A DNA stretch of 64,000 bases from Magnetococcales bacterium (GTDB taxonomy: Bacteria; Pseudomonadota; Magnetococcia; Magnetococcales; Magnetaquicoccaceae), in assembly GCA_015231915.1 (NCBI GenBank), contig JADGAR010000006.1, positions 1-64,000 on the forward strand, in the 5' to 3' direction. Made by a program: the position numbers and the translations under genes. A model generated the notes under the pieces. It saw only the letters and a list, made by a program, of their open reading frames with translations, searched no databases and was not told the DNA's origin. This document shows, piece by piece, positions 37,473 to 45,844 of the stretch. Each line of letters begins with the position of its first letter. The first letter of the stretch is position 1.

Positions 37473-38450
37473 TCACCGGAACACGGCCTGCAACGAATCG
37501 GCCTGGAACAGCCTGTCCGACCAGGTATCGATGTCGTTCGATGCGGCGGAAGCCACCTGGCGCCGGATCGAGTCGGGCAGCATGCCAAAACGCATCTGGA
37601 GCATGTGCAAAAACAGCTCGGCCTTGCCTTCCTGCCTGCCTTCCTGCCTGCCTTCCTGCCTGCCTTCCTGAATGAATGCGTCCTTGTGCTTTTCGAGAAT
37701 CTCTCGCGCGAATATGGACATCATCTGGTTTTCCTCCTCGGGTTGGACACGAACCACGATCTGACGCACATGGTCCGCGCGCAGGGTTGAAAACGTATGA
37801 ATCAGATAGAGCATGACCGGCTCGAACAGTTCCGGAACCTCCCAAACCGCCTTGACGATCTCCTCCAGCACCGCCATCTGGGTTTCGGCGTCGCGGGTGC
37901 CGTATTTCAACGCCAGCAAGCCGGCCTTGAGGCGCGCATGCGCCGACAACCGGTCATCCGGGATCGCGCCGAGATTGATCACCGGAAAGGCGAAATTCAT
38001 CAGCCAGGGTCGCAGCGCCGCGTCGGCATCCACCAGGGCGAGAAACTCGTTGGGAATTGTCCAGTCCCGTTCCCCGTGATAGACTACCAATGGGACAATG
38101 GCCGGCAGGGTGAGCCAGTCCGGCTGTTCCCGCGCCTTTTGCTCCAGAAAGCGGTGACGCCCGCAATCCAACTGCCACGCCACCCTGCGATCGAAATGGC
38201 TCTTGTGCTCGATCAGGAGATAAAAATGGAGATCCCTGCCACTCACGGTCCTGGCCTTGAGGATCCTGTCCGCATAAAAAGGACGCAACGCATTGCCGAT
38301 GAATGATCCCGGCACCCATTCCGGATCGCCCGGCGCCAACAGCGCCACGATCTCGCGGGGCAGATGCTCGCGCAGCAAGGCGCCCGCCGTCTCCGGGTGG
38401 GACATCAACACCTTGAACAGTCTGTCGTGGGGCTGGAACCGTTCGGTCAT
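37473..38450 (-). CDS. Rpn-family PD-(D/E)XK nuclease / putative transposase (PF04754)
   Basis: A 325-aa protein convergent with the FlgO pair. The opening PHDRLFKVLMSHPETAGALLREHLP and the core DLHFYLLIEHKSHFDRRVAWQL are hallmarks of the Rpn/transposase_31 family; in the family the Glu and Lys of EHKS belong to the nuclease site. IVPLVVYHGERDW and the C-terminal EGRQ-rich tail also fit. Rpn proteins promote RecA-independent recombination in E. coli and some have been linked to phage defence. The gene has its own promoter. A 12-base repeat near the 3' part encodes the EGRQ units. Confidence 0.87.
   Translation of the reverse strand: MTERFQPHDRLFKVLMSHPETAGALLREHLPREIVALLAPGDPEWVPGSFIGNALRPFYADRILKARTVSGRDLHFYLLIEHKSHFDRRVAWQLDCGRHRFLEQKAREQPDWLTLPAIVPLVVYHGERDWTIPNEFLALVDADAALRPWLMNFAFPVINLGAIPDDRLSAHARLKAGLLALKYGTRDAETQMAVLEEIVKAVWEVPELFEPVMLYLIHTFSTLRADHVRQIVVRVQPEEENQMMSIFAREILEKHKDAFIQEGRQEGRQEGRQEGKAELFLHMLQMRFGMLPDSIRRQVASAASNDIDTWSDRLFQADSLQAVFR
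37626..37670. repeat. 12-base tandem repeat inside the rpn gene
   Basis: The unit GCCTTCCTGCCT is repeated 3.75 times without interruption. Read on the coding strand it gives EGRQ units. Because 12 is a multiple of three, slippage changes length without breaking the frame. Variable EGRQ/EGxx tracts at this place are typical of the family. Confidence 0.9.
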
Positions 38451-38490
38451 GACACCCTTCTCCCTCCGGATGGCCATTTTCCATTGCAAA

Positions 38491-38519
38491 AACATACCGC
38501 ATTGCCGAATCCCGGTCAA
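38491..38519 (-). promoter_or_regulatory. Sigma-70 promoter of the rpn gene
   Basis: Minus-strand TTGACC (38514-38519) and TATGTT (38491-38496) with a 17-base spacer, about 40 bases upstream of the Rpn start. Confidence 0.55.
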
Positions 38520-38543
38520 TAGCCATCGGGAGAAAAACCGGCC

Positions 38544-39383
38544 ATGAGCGACCTCGGCTTCCTCCCGGCGTGGACCACCGTCACCTTTCCGGTGTCCGGG
38601 GTGGTGACGCATGTGTGGCTGCCGCCTCTGGTGGCGTTCGTGGTCTCTTTTTTCACCTCGATGGTGGGCATCTCCGGCGCGGTCCTGCTGTTGCCCTTTC
38701 AGGTCAGCGTGCTGCACTTCGTCACCCCGGCGGTGAGCGCCACCAATCTGGTCTTCAATCTGGTGGCCATCCCCGGCGGGGTGTGGCGCTACATCCGGGA
38801 GGGACGCATGCACTGGCCTTTGACCCGGATCATCGTCATCGGCACCCTGCCCGGCATTGTCATCGGCTATTTCCTGCGCATCGCCTGGCTGCCGGACCCG
38901 GCATCCTTCAAGCGTTTCGTGGGATGGGTTTTGCTTTATCTCGCCGTGCGGCTGCTCGCCGACCCAGGCTTGCGCAAAACCGCCGCACCCCCTGCGGACA
39001 ACCCGGAATGCCATTTCCACAAGGGCGGCATGTTGCTGCTTGCCGGGGTCGTCGGGGTCATCGGCGGGATTTACGGCATCGGCGGCGGGGCGATCATCGC
39101 CCCCTTCTGCGTGACCCTGTTCCGTCTGCCCGTCCACGCCATCGCCGGGGCGACCCTGATGGGGACCTTCCTGACCTCGGTGGTCGGGGTACTGCTCTAC
39201 TCCCTGCTGCCCGCCCCTCCCGGCCTGCCCACCGCCCCGGACTGGGCGTTGGGCGCTCTGTTCGGCCTGGGCGGCCTGGGGGGGATGTATCTGGGGGCGC
39301 GCTGCCAAAAATTCGTGCCACAAAAATGGCTCAAATGGCTGCTCGGCGGGATGTTGACCCTGTTGGCCCTGCATTACGTTTGA
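38544..39383 (+). CDS. TauE/SafE (TSUP) family membrane permease
   Basis: A 279-aa membrane protein with about eight hydrophobic segments (for example VVIGGIYG-type helices GVVGVIGGIYGIGGGAIIAP). The two half-repeats show the TSUP motif: GISGAVLLLPFQVSVL with VSATNLVFN, and GIGGGAIIAPF with HAIAGATLMGTF. Members export sulfite, sulfoacetate or other organosulfur anions. GGGAG lies before the ATG at 38544. It is divergent from rpn and upstream of pilU, with no sulfur genes nearby, so substrate is unknown. Confidence 0.87.
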   Translation: MSDLGFLPAWTTVTFPVSGVVTHVWLPPLVAFVVSFFTSMVGISGAVLLLPFQVSVLHFVTPAVSATNLVFNLVAIPGGVWRYIREGRMHWPLTRIIVIGTLPGIVIGYFLRIAWLPDPASFKRFVGWVLLYLAVRLLADPGLRKTAAPPADNPECHFHKGGMLLLAGVVGVIGGIYGIGGGAIIAPFCVTLFRLPVHAIAGATLMGTFLTSVVGVLLYSLLPAPPGLPTAPDWALGALFGLGGLGGMYLGARCQKFVPQKWLKWLLGGMLTLLALHYV

Positions 39384-39483
39384 GGATGGGGTCCTTGCAA
39401 ATACGCGAAAGTCCATTATAGTAAATGAACTCACCTATTTCTTAACGCCAACCCGATATCCTTCGTTTGGGAGAATGATCCTA

Positions 39484-40632
39484 ATGGAACGCGATCAAGC
39501 CATCAAATTCATGCTGGACGCCTTGAGGACCATGCTGAGCAAAGGCGGTTCGGACCTCTTCATCACCGCCGGCTTTCCCCCGGCTGCCAAGCTGGATGGC
39601 AAGATGACCCCCCTGGCCAAGGCTCCCCTGGACGAAAACCAAAGCCTGATGCTGGTGCGAGCCATCATGAACGACCGACAGATCAAGGAGTTCGACTCCA
39701 CCAAGGAGTGCAATTTCGCCATCCATCCCCAGGGGATCGGGCGGTTTCGCGTCAATGCCTTCATCCAGCAGCAACGGGCGGGGATGGTGTTGCGCACCAT
39801 CACCACCGATATCCCCGATTTCGACAAACTGAGCCTGCCTCCGGTGCTCAAGGACGTGGTGATGAGCAAGACCGGACTGGTCCTGGTGGTGGGAGGCACC
39901 GGTTCCGGGAAATCGACCACTTTGGCGGCCATGCTGGGCATCCGCAATCAACTGAGCCACGACCATATCATCACCATCGAGGATCCCATCGAATACGTCC
40001 ATCCTCACGTCAACTGCATGATCACGCAGCGGGAGGTGGGGGTGGACACCCTGAGCTGGCATGCGGCCCTCAAGAACACCCTGCGCCAGGCGCCCAGCGT
40101 GATCCTGATCGGCGAAATCCGCGACCAGGAGACCATGGAACACGCCATCAACTTCGCGGAGACCGGGCATTTGTGTCTCTCCACGCTGCACGCCAACAGC
40201 GCCAACCAGACCCTGGACCGCATCATCAACATGTTTCCGTCGGAAAAGCGGCATCAACTGCTGATGGACCTCTCCCTGAACCTGCGCGCCATCGTTTCGC
40301 AGCGACTGATCAAACGCAAGAACGGCGGGCGGGTGGCGGCCATCGAGGTCCTGCTCAAATCGCCGCTGGTCTCCGACCTGATTTTCAAGGGGGAGGTGGC
40401 CAGCCTCAAGGAGATCATGGCCAAATCCAACGACCTGGGGATGAAGACCTTCGATCAGGCCCTGTTCGATCTTTACGAGGCCGACCTGATCACCTACGAG
40501 GACGCCCTGCGCAGCGCCGACTCCGCCAACGAACTGCGACTGAAGATCAAGCTGGAGGGCAAGGACGCCAAGAAGGGCGACATCAACAAGGGGCTGGATG
40601 GCCTCAGCCTGATCCGCAAGGATGACGAGTGA
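39484..40632 (+). CDS. pilU: PilU-type pilus retraction ATPase
   Basis: A 382-aa PilT paralogue. The start at 39484 has GGGAG ten bases upstream, better placed than for the ATG at 39475. Walker A is GGTGSGKSTT, the Asp box IITIEDPIEYVHPH, Walker B VILIGEIRDQETME, His box GHLCLSTLHA. The AIRNLIRE motif of PilT is replaced by SPLVSDLIFKG, as in PilU. It has a charged C-terminal extension rich in Lys and Asp. PilU supports PilT-dependent retraction under load. It is followed after eight bases by another PilU-type gene. Confidence 0.9.
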   Translation: MERDQAIKFMLDALRTMLSKGGSDLFITAGFPPAAKLDGKMTPLAKAPLDENQSLMLVRAIMNDRQIKEFDSTKECNFAIHPQGIGRFRVNAFIQQQRAGMVLRTITTDIPDFDKLSLPPVLKDVVMSKTGLVLVVGGTGSGKSTTLAAMLGIRNQLSHDHIITIEDPIEYVHPHVNCMITQREVGVDTLSWHAALKNTLRQAPSVILIGEIRDQETMEHAINFAETGHLCLSTLHANSANQTLDRIINMFPSEKRHQLLMDLSLNLRAIVSQRLIKRKNGGRVAAIEVLLKSPLVSDLIFKGEVASLKEIMAKSNDLGMKTFDQALFDLYEADLITYEDALRSADSANELRLKIKLEGKDAKKGDINKGLDGLSLIRKDDE

Positions 40633-40640
40633 CATAACGC

Positions 40641-41696
40641 ATGAACATCACGCCCTATCTCAAACTGATGATCGAAAAGGGGGCCTCGGACCTGTTTCTC
40701 ACACCGGGGACCACGGTACGCATGAAGCTGGATGGCCGACTGGCCTCGGTGGGCAAGGATATCCTGACTCCGGAGACGGTCCGGGAGGCGGCCCTGGGGA
40801 TCATGGACGAGACCCAGGCGGAGCACTACCTGAAACACCTGGAGATCGACTTCGCCATTTCGCTGGGCGAGGAGGGGCGTTTTCGGGTCAACGCCTTTCA
40901 TCAAAAGAACCATCCGGCCATGGTGCTCCGTTACATCCGCGCGCAGATTCCCAGCCTGGAGAGTCTCAAGGTGCCTGCGGTTCTGGCGGAATTGATCATG
41001 CACAAGCGGGGCCTGCTGCTGATGGTGGGGGCGACGGGTTCCGGGAAGTCCACGACGCTGGCGGCCATGGTGGACCACCGCAACGCCACCCAGGGGGGTC
41101 ACATCCTGACCATCGAGGACCCGGTGGAGTTCGTGCATCCGCACAAAAAGTCGATTGTGAATCAGCGGGAAGTGGGGATCGATACCCTGTCGTATGCCAG
41201 GGCGCTGAAAAGCAGCCTGCGTGAGGCCCCGGACGTGATCCTGATCGGCGAAATCCGCGACCGGGAAACCATGGAGGCGGCCCTGGAGTTGGCCGGGACC
41301 GGACATCTGGCCATTTCGACGCTGCATGCCAACAACGCCTATCAGGCCTTGACGCGCATCATCAACCTCTTTCCCGAGGCATTGCACAAGCAGTTGTTCA
41401 TGGACTTGTCGCTCTATCTGCGCGCCATTCTGTCACAGCGGCTGGTGCCCAGCCAGGACGGCAAGCGGCGGGCTGCCGTGGAGGTGATGATCAACACCCC
41501 GCACATCGCGGAGATGATCCTCAAGGGGGACATCGACTCGGTCAAGGAGGCGCTGAGCCACTCCACGGAGCAGGGGATGCAGTCCTTCGACCAGGCGCTG
41601 TACAACCTCTACAAGGAGGGAGCGGTCTCCATGGAGGATGCCTTGAACAGCGCCGATTCGCGGGCCAATCTGGAAGCCAGGGTCCATTTCGGTTAG
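40641..41696 (+). CDS. Second PilU-type ATPase
   Basis: A 351-aa protein, next PilT/PilU paralogue in tandem. Walker A GATGSGKSTT, Asp box ILTIEDPVEFVHPH, Walker B VILIGEIRDRETME and the His box GHLAISTLHA are intact, so it should hydrolyse ATP. The PilT-specific AIRNLIRE is again absent (TPHIAEMILKGD). It is nearest to PilU of Gram-negative bacteria. Having pilT plus two PilU-type genes within 6.5 kb is unusual; it may allow mixed motors. The diguanylate cyclase gene follows after 15 bases. Confidence 0.9.
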   Translation: MNITPYLKLMIEKGASDLFLTPGTTVRMKLDGRLASVGKDILTPETVREAALGIMDETQAEHYLKHLEIDFAISLGEEGRFRVNAFHQKNHPAMVLRYIRAQIPSLESLKVPAVLAELIMHKRGLLLMVGATGSGKSTTLAAMVDHRNATQGGHILTIEDPVEFVHPHKKSIVNQREVGIDTLSYARALKSSLREAPDVILIGEIRDRETMEAALELAGTGHLAISTLHANNAYQALTRIINLFPEALHKQLFMDLSLYLRAILSQRLVPSQDGKRRAAVEVMINTPHIAEMILKGDIDSVKEALSHSTEQGMQSFDQALYNLYKEGAVSMEDALNSADSRANLEARVHFG

Positions 41697-41711
41697 GGAG
41701 AGAGCGGGAGA

Positions 41712-43040
41712 ATGGCGACGATCCTGGTGGTGGACGACGACGGACAGGCGATCGAGGCGAGCGCGCGCCTGATCACGCAGGCGGGCCATGTGGCGGATTT
41801 CCTGCTGGAGTCGGGGATGCTGCTCGACAAGCTGGCGGCATCCCGTCCGGATCTTCTGTTGTTGGATGTCAACATGCCGGAGATCGACGGGATCACGCTG
41901 TTGAAGCGGATCAAGGCGATACCAAAGCTGCGGGATTTGCCGGTGATCATGATCACCGGGGAGACCGAGGAGTCTTTGGTGCAGGAGTGTTTTCAACTGG
42001 GGGCGGTGGATTTCGTCAACAAGCCGATCCGGCCATTGGAGTTGATCTCGCGGATCCGGATCGCGCTGGAGACCCAGGCCTACATCGATGCACTGCATGC
42101 CAGGACCCACGAGTTGCAGCGTGCGCATTCGTTCATCACGGCGATTCTGGACAGCATGGAGGACGCCATTTGCGTCATCGACCGGCGCACCCTGACGATG
42201 CTGGAGGCCAACCGGGTGTTTCTGGAACACATGGGCCATACCCGGGAGGAGGTGCTGGGGCGCAGGTGCATGGATCTGCTGGCGCGGACGAGTCACTCCT
42301 GTCTGCACTGCACCGGGGGGAATCCGGAAGAGTGCATCCTGAAGGAGACCCTGGAAACCGGGAATGCCACCTGCCGGGAGGTATCCTGCCGCGGCCCGAG
42401 CGGGGAATCGCTGCACTCCAAGGTGTACACGTTTCCGATTCACGACGCGGAGGGGTTGCCGGAGCGTGTGGTTTGTCTGGAGCGGGACATCACCAAGACC
42501 CGTGAGTTGGAAGAGCGGTTGAAGCATCTGGCCTTTCACGATCCGTTGACCGCCTTGCCGAACCGGCAGTTGTTCGATGACCGGCTGAGGCAGGCCTTGG
42601 CGCAGGGGCGGCGGCACAACCGGATGGTGGGGGTGATGCTGTTCGATCTGGACCATTTCAAGACGATCAACGACACCCATGGCCATGCCGCCGGGGATCA
42701 ACTGCTCAAGGAGGTGGCCAGACGGCTGGGGAGTTGCATTCGGGAGAGCGACACCGTGGCGCGACTGGGAGGGGACGAGTTCACGGCGGTGTTGACCAAC
42801 GTTTCGGACGCGGAGCAGGTACACAAGGTGGCGCGCAAGATCCTCAAGGCGTTGGGGCGGAAGGTGGCATTGGATGCGGCCAAGATCGCCATCACCTCTT
42901 CGATCGGCGTGAGTCTGTATCCCGTGGACGGCGATGGGATGGAGGAACTGCTGGAGAAGGCGGATCAGGCCTTGTATCGCGCCAAGAACGCGGGTCGGAA
43001 CAACGTGCACTTTTTTTCGCCAGTGGTGGTTCGCAAGTGA
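41712..43040 (+). CDS. Response-regulator diguanylate cyclase (REC-PAS-GGDEF)
   Basis: A 442-aa cytoplasmic protein. Receiver at 1-120 (ILVVDDDG; phospho-Asp in LLLLDVNMPEIDG). A PAS domain at about 145-265 carries an odd Cys cluster (SCLHCTGG, EEC, then TCREVSC). The GGDEF domain at about 275-435 has FHDPLTALPNRQLF, the GGDEF active site at 353-357 and an inhibitory RESD I-site at 344-347, five residues before it. It should make cyclic di-GMP under phosphorylation control with product inhibition. Placed directly after two pilU-type motors, it may tune pilus activity. Confidence 0.93.
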   Translation: MATILVVDDDGQAIEASARLITQAGHVADFLLESGMLLDKLAASRPDLLLLDVNMPEIDGITLLKRIKAIPKLRDLPVIMITGETEESLVQECFQLGAVDFVNKPIRPLELISRIRIALETQAYIDALHARTHELQRAHSFITAILDSMEDAICVIDRRTLTMLEANRVFLEHMGHTREEVLGRRCMDLLARTSHSCLHCTGGNPEECILKETLETGNATCREVSCRGPSGESLHSKVYTFPIHDAEGLPERVVCLERDITKTRELEERLKHLAFHDPLTALPNRQLFDDRLRQALAQGRRHNRMVGVMLFDLDHFKTINDTHGHAAGDQLLKEVARRLGSCIRESDTVARLGGDEFTAVLTNVSDAEQVHKVARKILKALGRKVALDAAKIAITSSIGVSLYPVDGDGMEELLEKADQALYRAKNAGRNNVHFFSPVVVRK

Positions 43041-44047
43041 GGCCCCTGGCGAAATGGTTCTGTGGGTTGCTGCTGTTTGCGCCGGTCGTGGGATGGGCGG
43101 CTGGGGTGGACGAGGAGGTGTCGGCGTTGTTGCGGGAGCGGGCGTTCTGCGCGCCCAACGAGACCTTTCCGCCGCCGGCAGGGTGGCTGGAGCGTCCGAT
43201 CCGTTATGATCAATGGGCGCGGCGCGCGGATGTGGCCATTTCGTTGGACCAGCAGATTCATCAACTGTTGCACCCTCTGATCAAGGCTTACGCGCAGGCG
43301 AAGGGGCTGGACATCCCGACCCAGGAGGGAAATTGTGGTCTCTCCTCCGGGCAGGTGATGCGCAAGCAGGTGGACATTGCCGGCTATTGTTGTCCGCCGG
43401 GCCGCTCCGACCGGCTGCCTGGGGTGAGTCATCACACGCTTGGGATTGCGAGTATTGCGATTCTGGTGCATCCGGACAATCCGTTGCGCAACCTGTCGCT
43501 CAAGCAGGCCCGGACCATTTTCCGGGGTCAGGCCCATTACTGGTCGCAATTCCTGGACGGTTCGGGACAGCCCGGCCCCCACTGGCCGATTCAGACGATC
43601 GGTCGGTTGCATTGTCGGCTGCGTCCGGGTCACTGGCGTGCGTTGCTGAAGGAACCGGACGATTTCAGTCCGCGCATGGAGGAGGTGGGGACCATTTCGG
43701 ACATGCTGCAACGGATCATGGCCCAGCGTGGCAGCATCGGTTACGAGACCATGTGGCATGTGGACCGTTACAAGGGGGTTGGCCGCCCCAGGGCGCTCAC
43801 CATCGACGGCCACGCCCCGGATGAAATGGCGGCGTTGTCGTCCGGTCATTATCCCTTTTATCATGTCTTCAATCTGACGCTCTGGGAGGGGACGCTGGCC
43901 AATCCCCATGCGCGCGAACTGGTCAAACATCTCATGGAGGCGGTGGAGAAGATGGACCCGGCCAGCAGCATGGTGTCGGCCAGCGCCTTGCGCAAGGCGG
44001 GGTGGCGGTTTCAGGGGAACGAGCTGATCGGGGAGCCGGAGAAATAA
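43037..44047 (+). CDS. Periplasmic substrate-binding protein (PstS-like fold)
   Basis: A 336-aa exported protein. The GTG at 43037 overlaps the cyclase stop (GTGA). The signal peptide is RPLAKWFCGLLLFAPVVGWA with cleavage after WAA. The mature part has the PBP-like layout: DVAISLDQQIHQLLHPL, a ligand-loop region LGIASIAILVHPDNPLRNLSLKQARTIF in part, and GSIGYETMW near the second lobe, as in phosphate-binding proteins and orphan PBP_like_2 proteins. Four Cys (FCAP, NCGL, YCC) could form disulfides. No permease follows, so it may act as a sensor feeding the cyclase rather than in transport; that is inference. Confidence 0.78.
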   Translation: MRPLAKWFCGLLLFAPVVGWAAGVDEEVSALLRERAFCAPNETFPPPAGWLERPIRYDQWARRADVAISLDQQIHQLLHPLIKAYAQAKGLDIPTQEGNCGLSSGQVMRKQVDIAGYCCPPGRSDRLPGVSHHTLGIASIAILVHPDNPLRNLSLKQARTIFRGQAHYWSQFLDGSGQPGPHWPIQTIGRLHCRLRPGHWRALLKEPDDFSPRMEEVGTISDMLQRIMAQRGSIGYETMWHVDRYKGVGRPRALTIDGHAPDEMAALSSGHYPFYHVFNLTLWEGTLANPHARELVKHLMEAVEKMDPASSMVSASALRKAGWRFQGNELIGEPEK

Positions 44048-45048
44048 TGTATACCAAGCTCTTACTGGAGAATTTTACCGTTTTTCAAGAACTGGCCATG
44101 AACTTTTCACCAGGGATCAATGTATTTATCGGCGCCAACGGCACTGGAAAGACTCATATTTTAAAACTTCTCTATTGTTTACAAGGGAGTTGCCTCCCTA
44201 ACCAGCCGCCATTGGAAAAAAAACTGGGCACGGTGTTCAGGCCGGAAAATAATGATTTCAGACGACTGACCAGACGCCGCCCCGGAGGGATCTCCACACA
44301 CATCCAGGCCGCGTGGAACGGGGAGGCCATGGACGTTTCCTGGCACACTGCTTCACCGTCCCTGAATTTCGGAGCCTGCAGAATGGTTCCGCCGGAGCCG
44401 CCGGTCTACATCCCGGTCAAGGAGGTACTCTCCTTCGCGCCCGGCTTCATCTCGCTGTATGACAAGTACGAAATGGCTTTCGAGGAGATTTATTATGATA
44501 TTTTGAAGCTTGCCTATCTGCCGGTCAGAAAGGATCGGCGCGTCGAGGAGGACCAGAAACTGTTGGACCAGATCGGCGAACGGATCGGCGGCAGGGTCGT
44601 CATGGAGGGAGACCGCTTTTTCGTGCGCTCCCGCAATGCCAACCTGGAGATGCATCTGGTGGCCGAGGGTTATCGCAAGCTGGCGCTGCTTTGGCAACTC
44701 ATTCACAACGGCGCCTTGATGGAGGGCGTCACCCTGTTCTGGGACGAACCGGAGGCCAATCTCAACCCGTTCTTGATGCAGGAAGTGGTCAAGATTCTGG
44801 TCATGCTGGCCAATCGGGGCATTCAGGTATTCCTGGCCACCCACAACTACGCCTTGCTCAAGGAGTTGGATCTGAGCAAAGAGGCAGCATCCATCACGTT
44901 TTTTGCCATGGATGACGCCGGGGAACAAGGTGTCACGGTCAAGCCGTGCCGCCACTACGCGGACATCTCTCCCAACAAGATCGCGGACGAGTATCTGCGC
45001 CTGTACGACCAGGAGATCCTGCGGACCTTGCAGAGGACGCGGCCATGA
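44047..45048 (+). CDS. AAA ATPase paired with a PD-(D/E)XK nuclease
   Basis: A 333-aa ABC/SMC-like ATPase with the layout of OLD- or RecF-like defence ATPases. Walker A is IGANGTGKTH (residues about 32-41), Walker B is LFWDEPEANLNP, the H loop LATHNYALL, and a weak signature region VAEGYRKLALL precedes Walker B. The helical insert is short (about 150 residues). The start overlaps the preceding stop (TAATG), and the next gene overlaps by four bases (ATGA). The first 200 bases are clearly less GC-rich than the preceding gene. Role inferred: regulator of the downstream nuclease, by analogy with two-gene ATPase-nuclease defence systems. Confidence 0.83.
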   Translation: MYTKLLLENFTVFQELAMNFSPGINVFIGANGTGKTHILKLLYCLQGSCLPNQPPLEKKLGTVFRPENNDFRRLTRRRPGGISTHIQAAWNGEAMDVSWHTASPSLNFGACRMVPPEPPVYIPVKEVLSFAPGFISLYDKYEMAFEEIYYDILKLAYLPVRKDRRVEEDQKLLDQIGERIGGRVVMEGDRFFVRSRNANLEMHLVAEGYRKLALLWQLIHNGALMEGVTLFWDEPEANLNPFLMQEVVKILVMLANRGIQVFLATHNYALLKELDLSKEAASITFFAMDDAGEQGVTVKPCRHYADISPNKIADEYLRLYDQEILRTLQRTRP

Positions 45049-45584
45049 CCTCCTCCGCGAGTGTCTGGGCGGAAAAGGATCTCCGGATTGATTTTGCCGG
45101 GGCTGTGGCTGTGTTTTCCCTGGACCAGCACGGCAAGGGTCATGGTTTGACCCATCGATTCAAGGGGGTGGACATCGTTGTGGAATGGCAAGATGCCATC
45201 TGGCTGGTAGAGGTCAAGGATCCTGAGAACTCCCGCATTCCTCCACAACACCTGACAATGCAGCAAAAAAATTTTCAGGAAACGGTGGCGTCGAAATCCC
45301 TGATCGAACAGGAACTTTACCCGAAACTGATCGACACTCTGCTGTTTCTGGCGCTGGATCGGGGCATTCCCGCCAAGCCTTTGCGATATTTTGCCATCCT
45401 TTGCCTTTCCAGCCTGGATCCGGTCCAGTTGAGCCATTTGCAGGACAAATTGCTGCGACACGATGGCGACTGGCTGAAGGGTCCTTCCGAAGGCTGGGGC
45501 AAGGCGTTTTCCGCACACATATTCAATCTGGAATCATGGAACCGGAATTTTCCCAAGTATCCGTTAACCCGAATCGGCGGTTGA
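45045..45584 (+). CDS. Putative PD-(D/E)XK nuclease, partner of the upstream ATPase
   Basis: A 179-aa protein. GVDIVVEWQDAIWLVEVKD gives the restriction-endonuclease core: Asp43, then Glu56-Val-Lys58 on the next strand, the spacing of PD-(D/E)XK sites. An upstream Glu10 (WAEKDLRIDF) may complete it. The C-terminal half is helical (LIDTLLFLALDRGI; LQDKLLRHDGDWLKG). I recognise no named family. It is coupled to the ATPase by an ATGA overlap. DNA cleavage is inferred from motif only. Confidence 0.65.
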   Translation: MTSSASVWAEKDLRIDFAGAVAVFSLDQHGKGHGLTHRFKGVDIVVEWQDAIWLVEVKDPENSRIPPQHLTMQQKNFQETVASKSLIEQELYPKLIDTLLFLALDRGIPAKPLRYFAILCLSSLDPVQLSHLQDKLLRHDGDWLKGPSEGWGKAFSAHIFNLESWNRNFPKYPLTRIGG

Positions 45585-45764
45585 TGGTGTGTCGGTCTGG
45601 CGTTTTTCCTCGCGAAACGGATCCGGCTTGATCACTTTTTTAATGATTTGCAATGGCTTCTCCGGTACGCTCCTGGCCGCTTCGGCGGCCAGGAGGCGTT
45701 CCCCGCGCAGGTTGATCTGCTTGAACAGTTGATCAATGAACAGGTCCGTTTGTTCGACAATCAT
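45564..45764 (-). CDS. Small hypothetical protein with strong promoter
   Basis: A 66-aa minus-strand frame lying between the nuclease and the TIR-NACHT gene, overlapping the nuclease 3' end by 21 bases. GGGGGGAAGG lies four bases before the ATG, and a near-consensus promoter lies 52 bases upstream, so expression is credible. The product is helical and charged (TDLFIDQLFKQINLRGERLLAAEAA, then a Lys/Pro-rich tail PLQIIKKVIKPDPFREEKRQ in part). No domain recognised. It could be an antitoxin-like regulator of the island; this is speculation. Confidence 0.5.
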   Translation of the reverse strand: MIVEQTDLFIDQLFKQINLRGERLLAAEAARSVPEKPLQIIKKVIKPDPFREEKRQTDTPSTADSG

Positions 45765-45815
45765 CGCGCCTTCCCCCCAGGCAAATCCATTTTACCAGTC
45801 CTTCTGATTGATAAG

Positions 45816-45844
45816 ATTTTAGCAAAAATATGAACGAATGTCAA
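45816..45844 (-). promoter_or_regulatory. Near-consensus sigma-70 promoter in the defence island
   Basis: Minus-strand TTGACA (45839-45844), a 17-base spacer and TAAAAT (45816-45821), the best promoter match in the window. It reads towards the 66-aa gene and would also give RNA antisense to the 3' end of the nuclease gene. Confidence 0.7.

Noticed and set aside
37626-37670. Possible CRISPR or phase-variation tract
   Set aside because: Unit of 12 bases without spacers, so not CRISPR; unit is a multiple of three, so it cannot switch the frame off.
38544-39421. Second overlapping plus-strand frame across the TauE gene
   Set aside because: The chosen frame has the membrane helices and TSUP motifs; the other is Arg/Pro/His-rich shadow.
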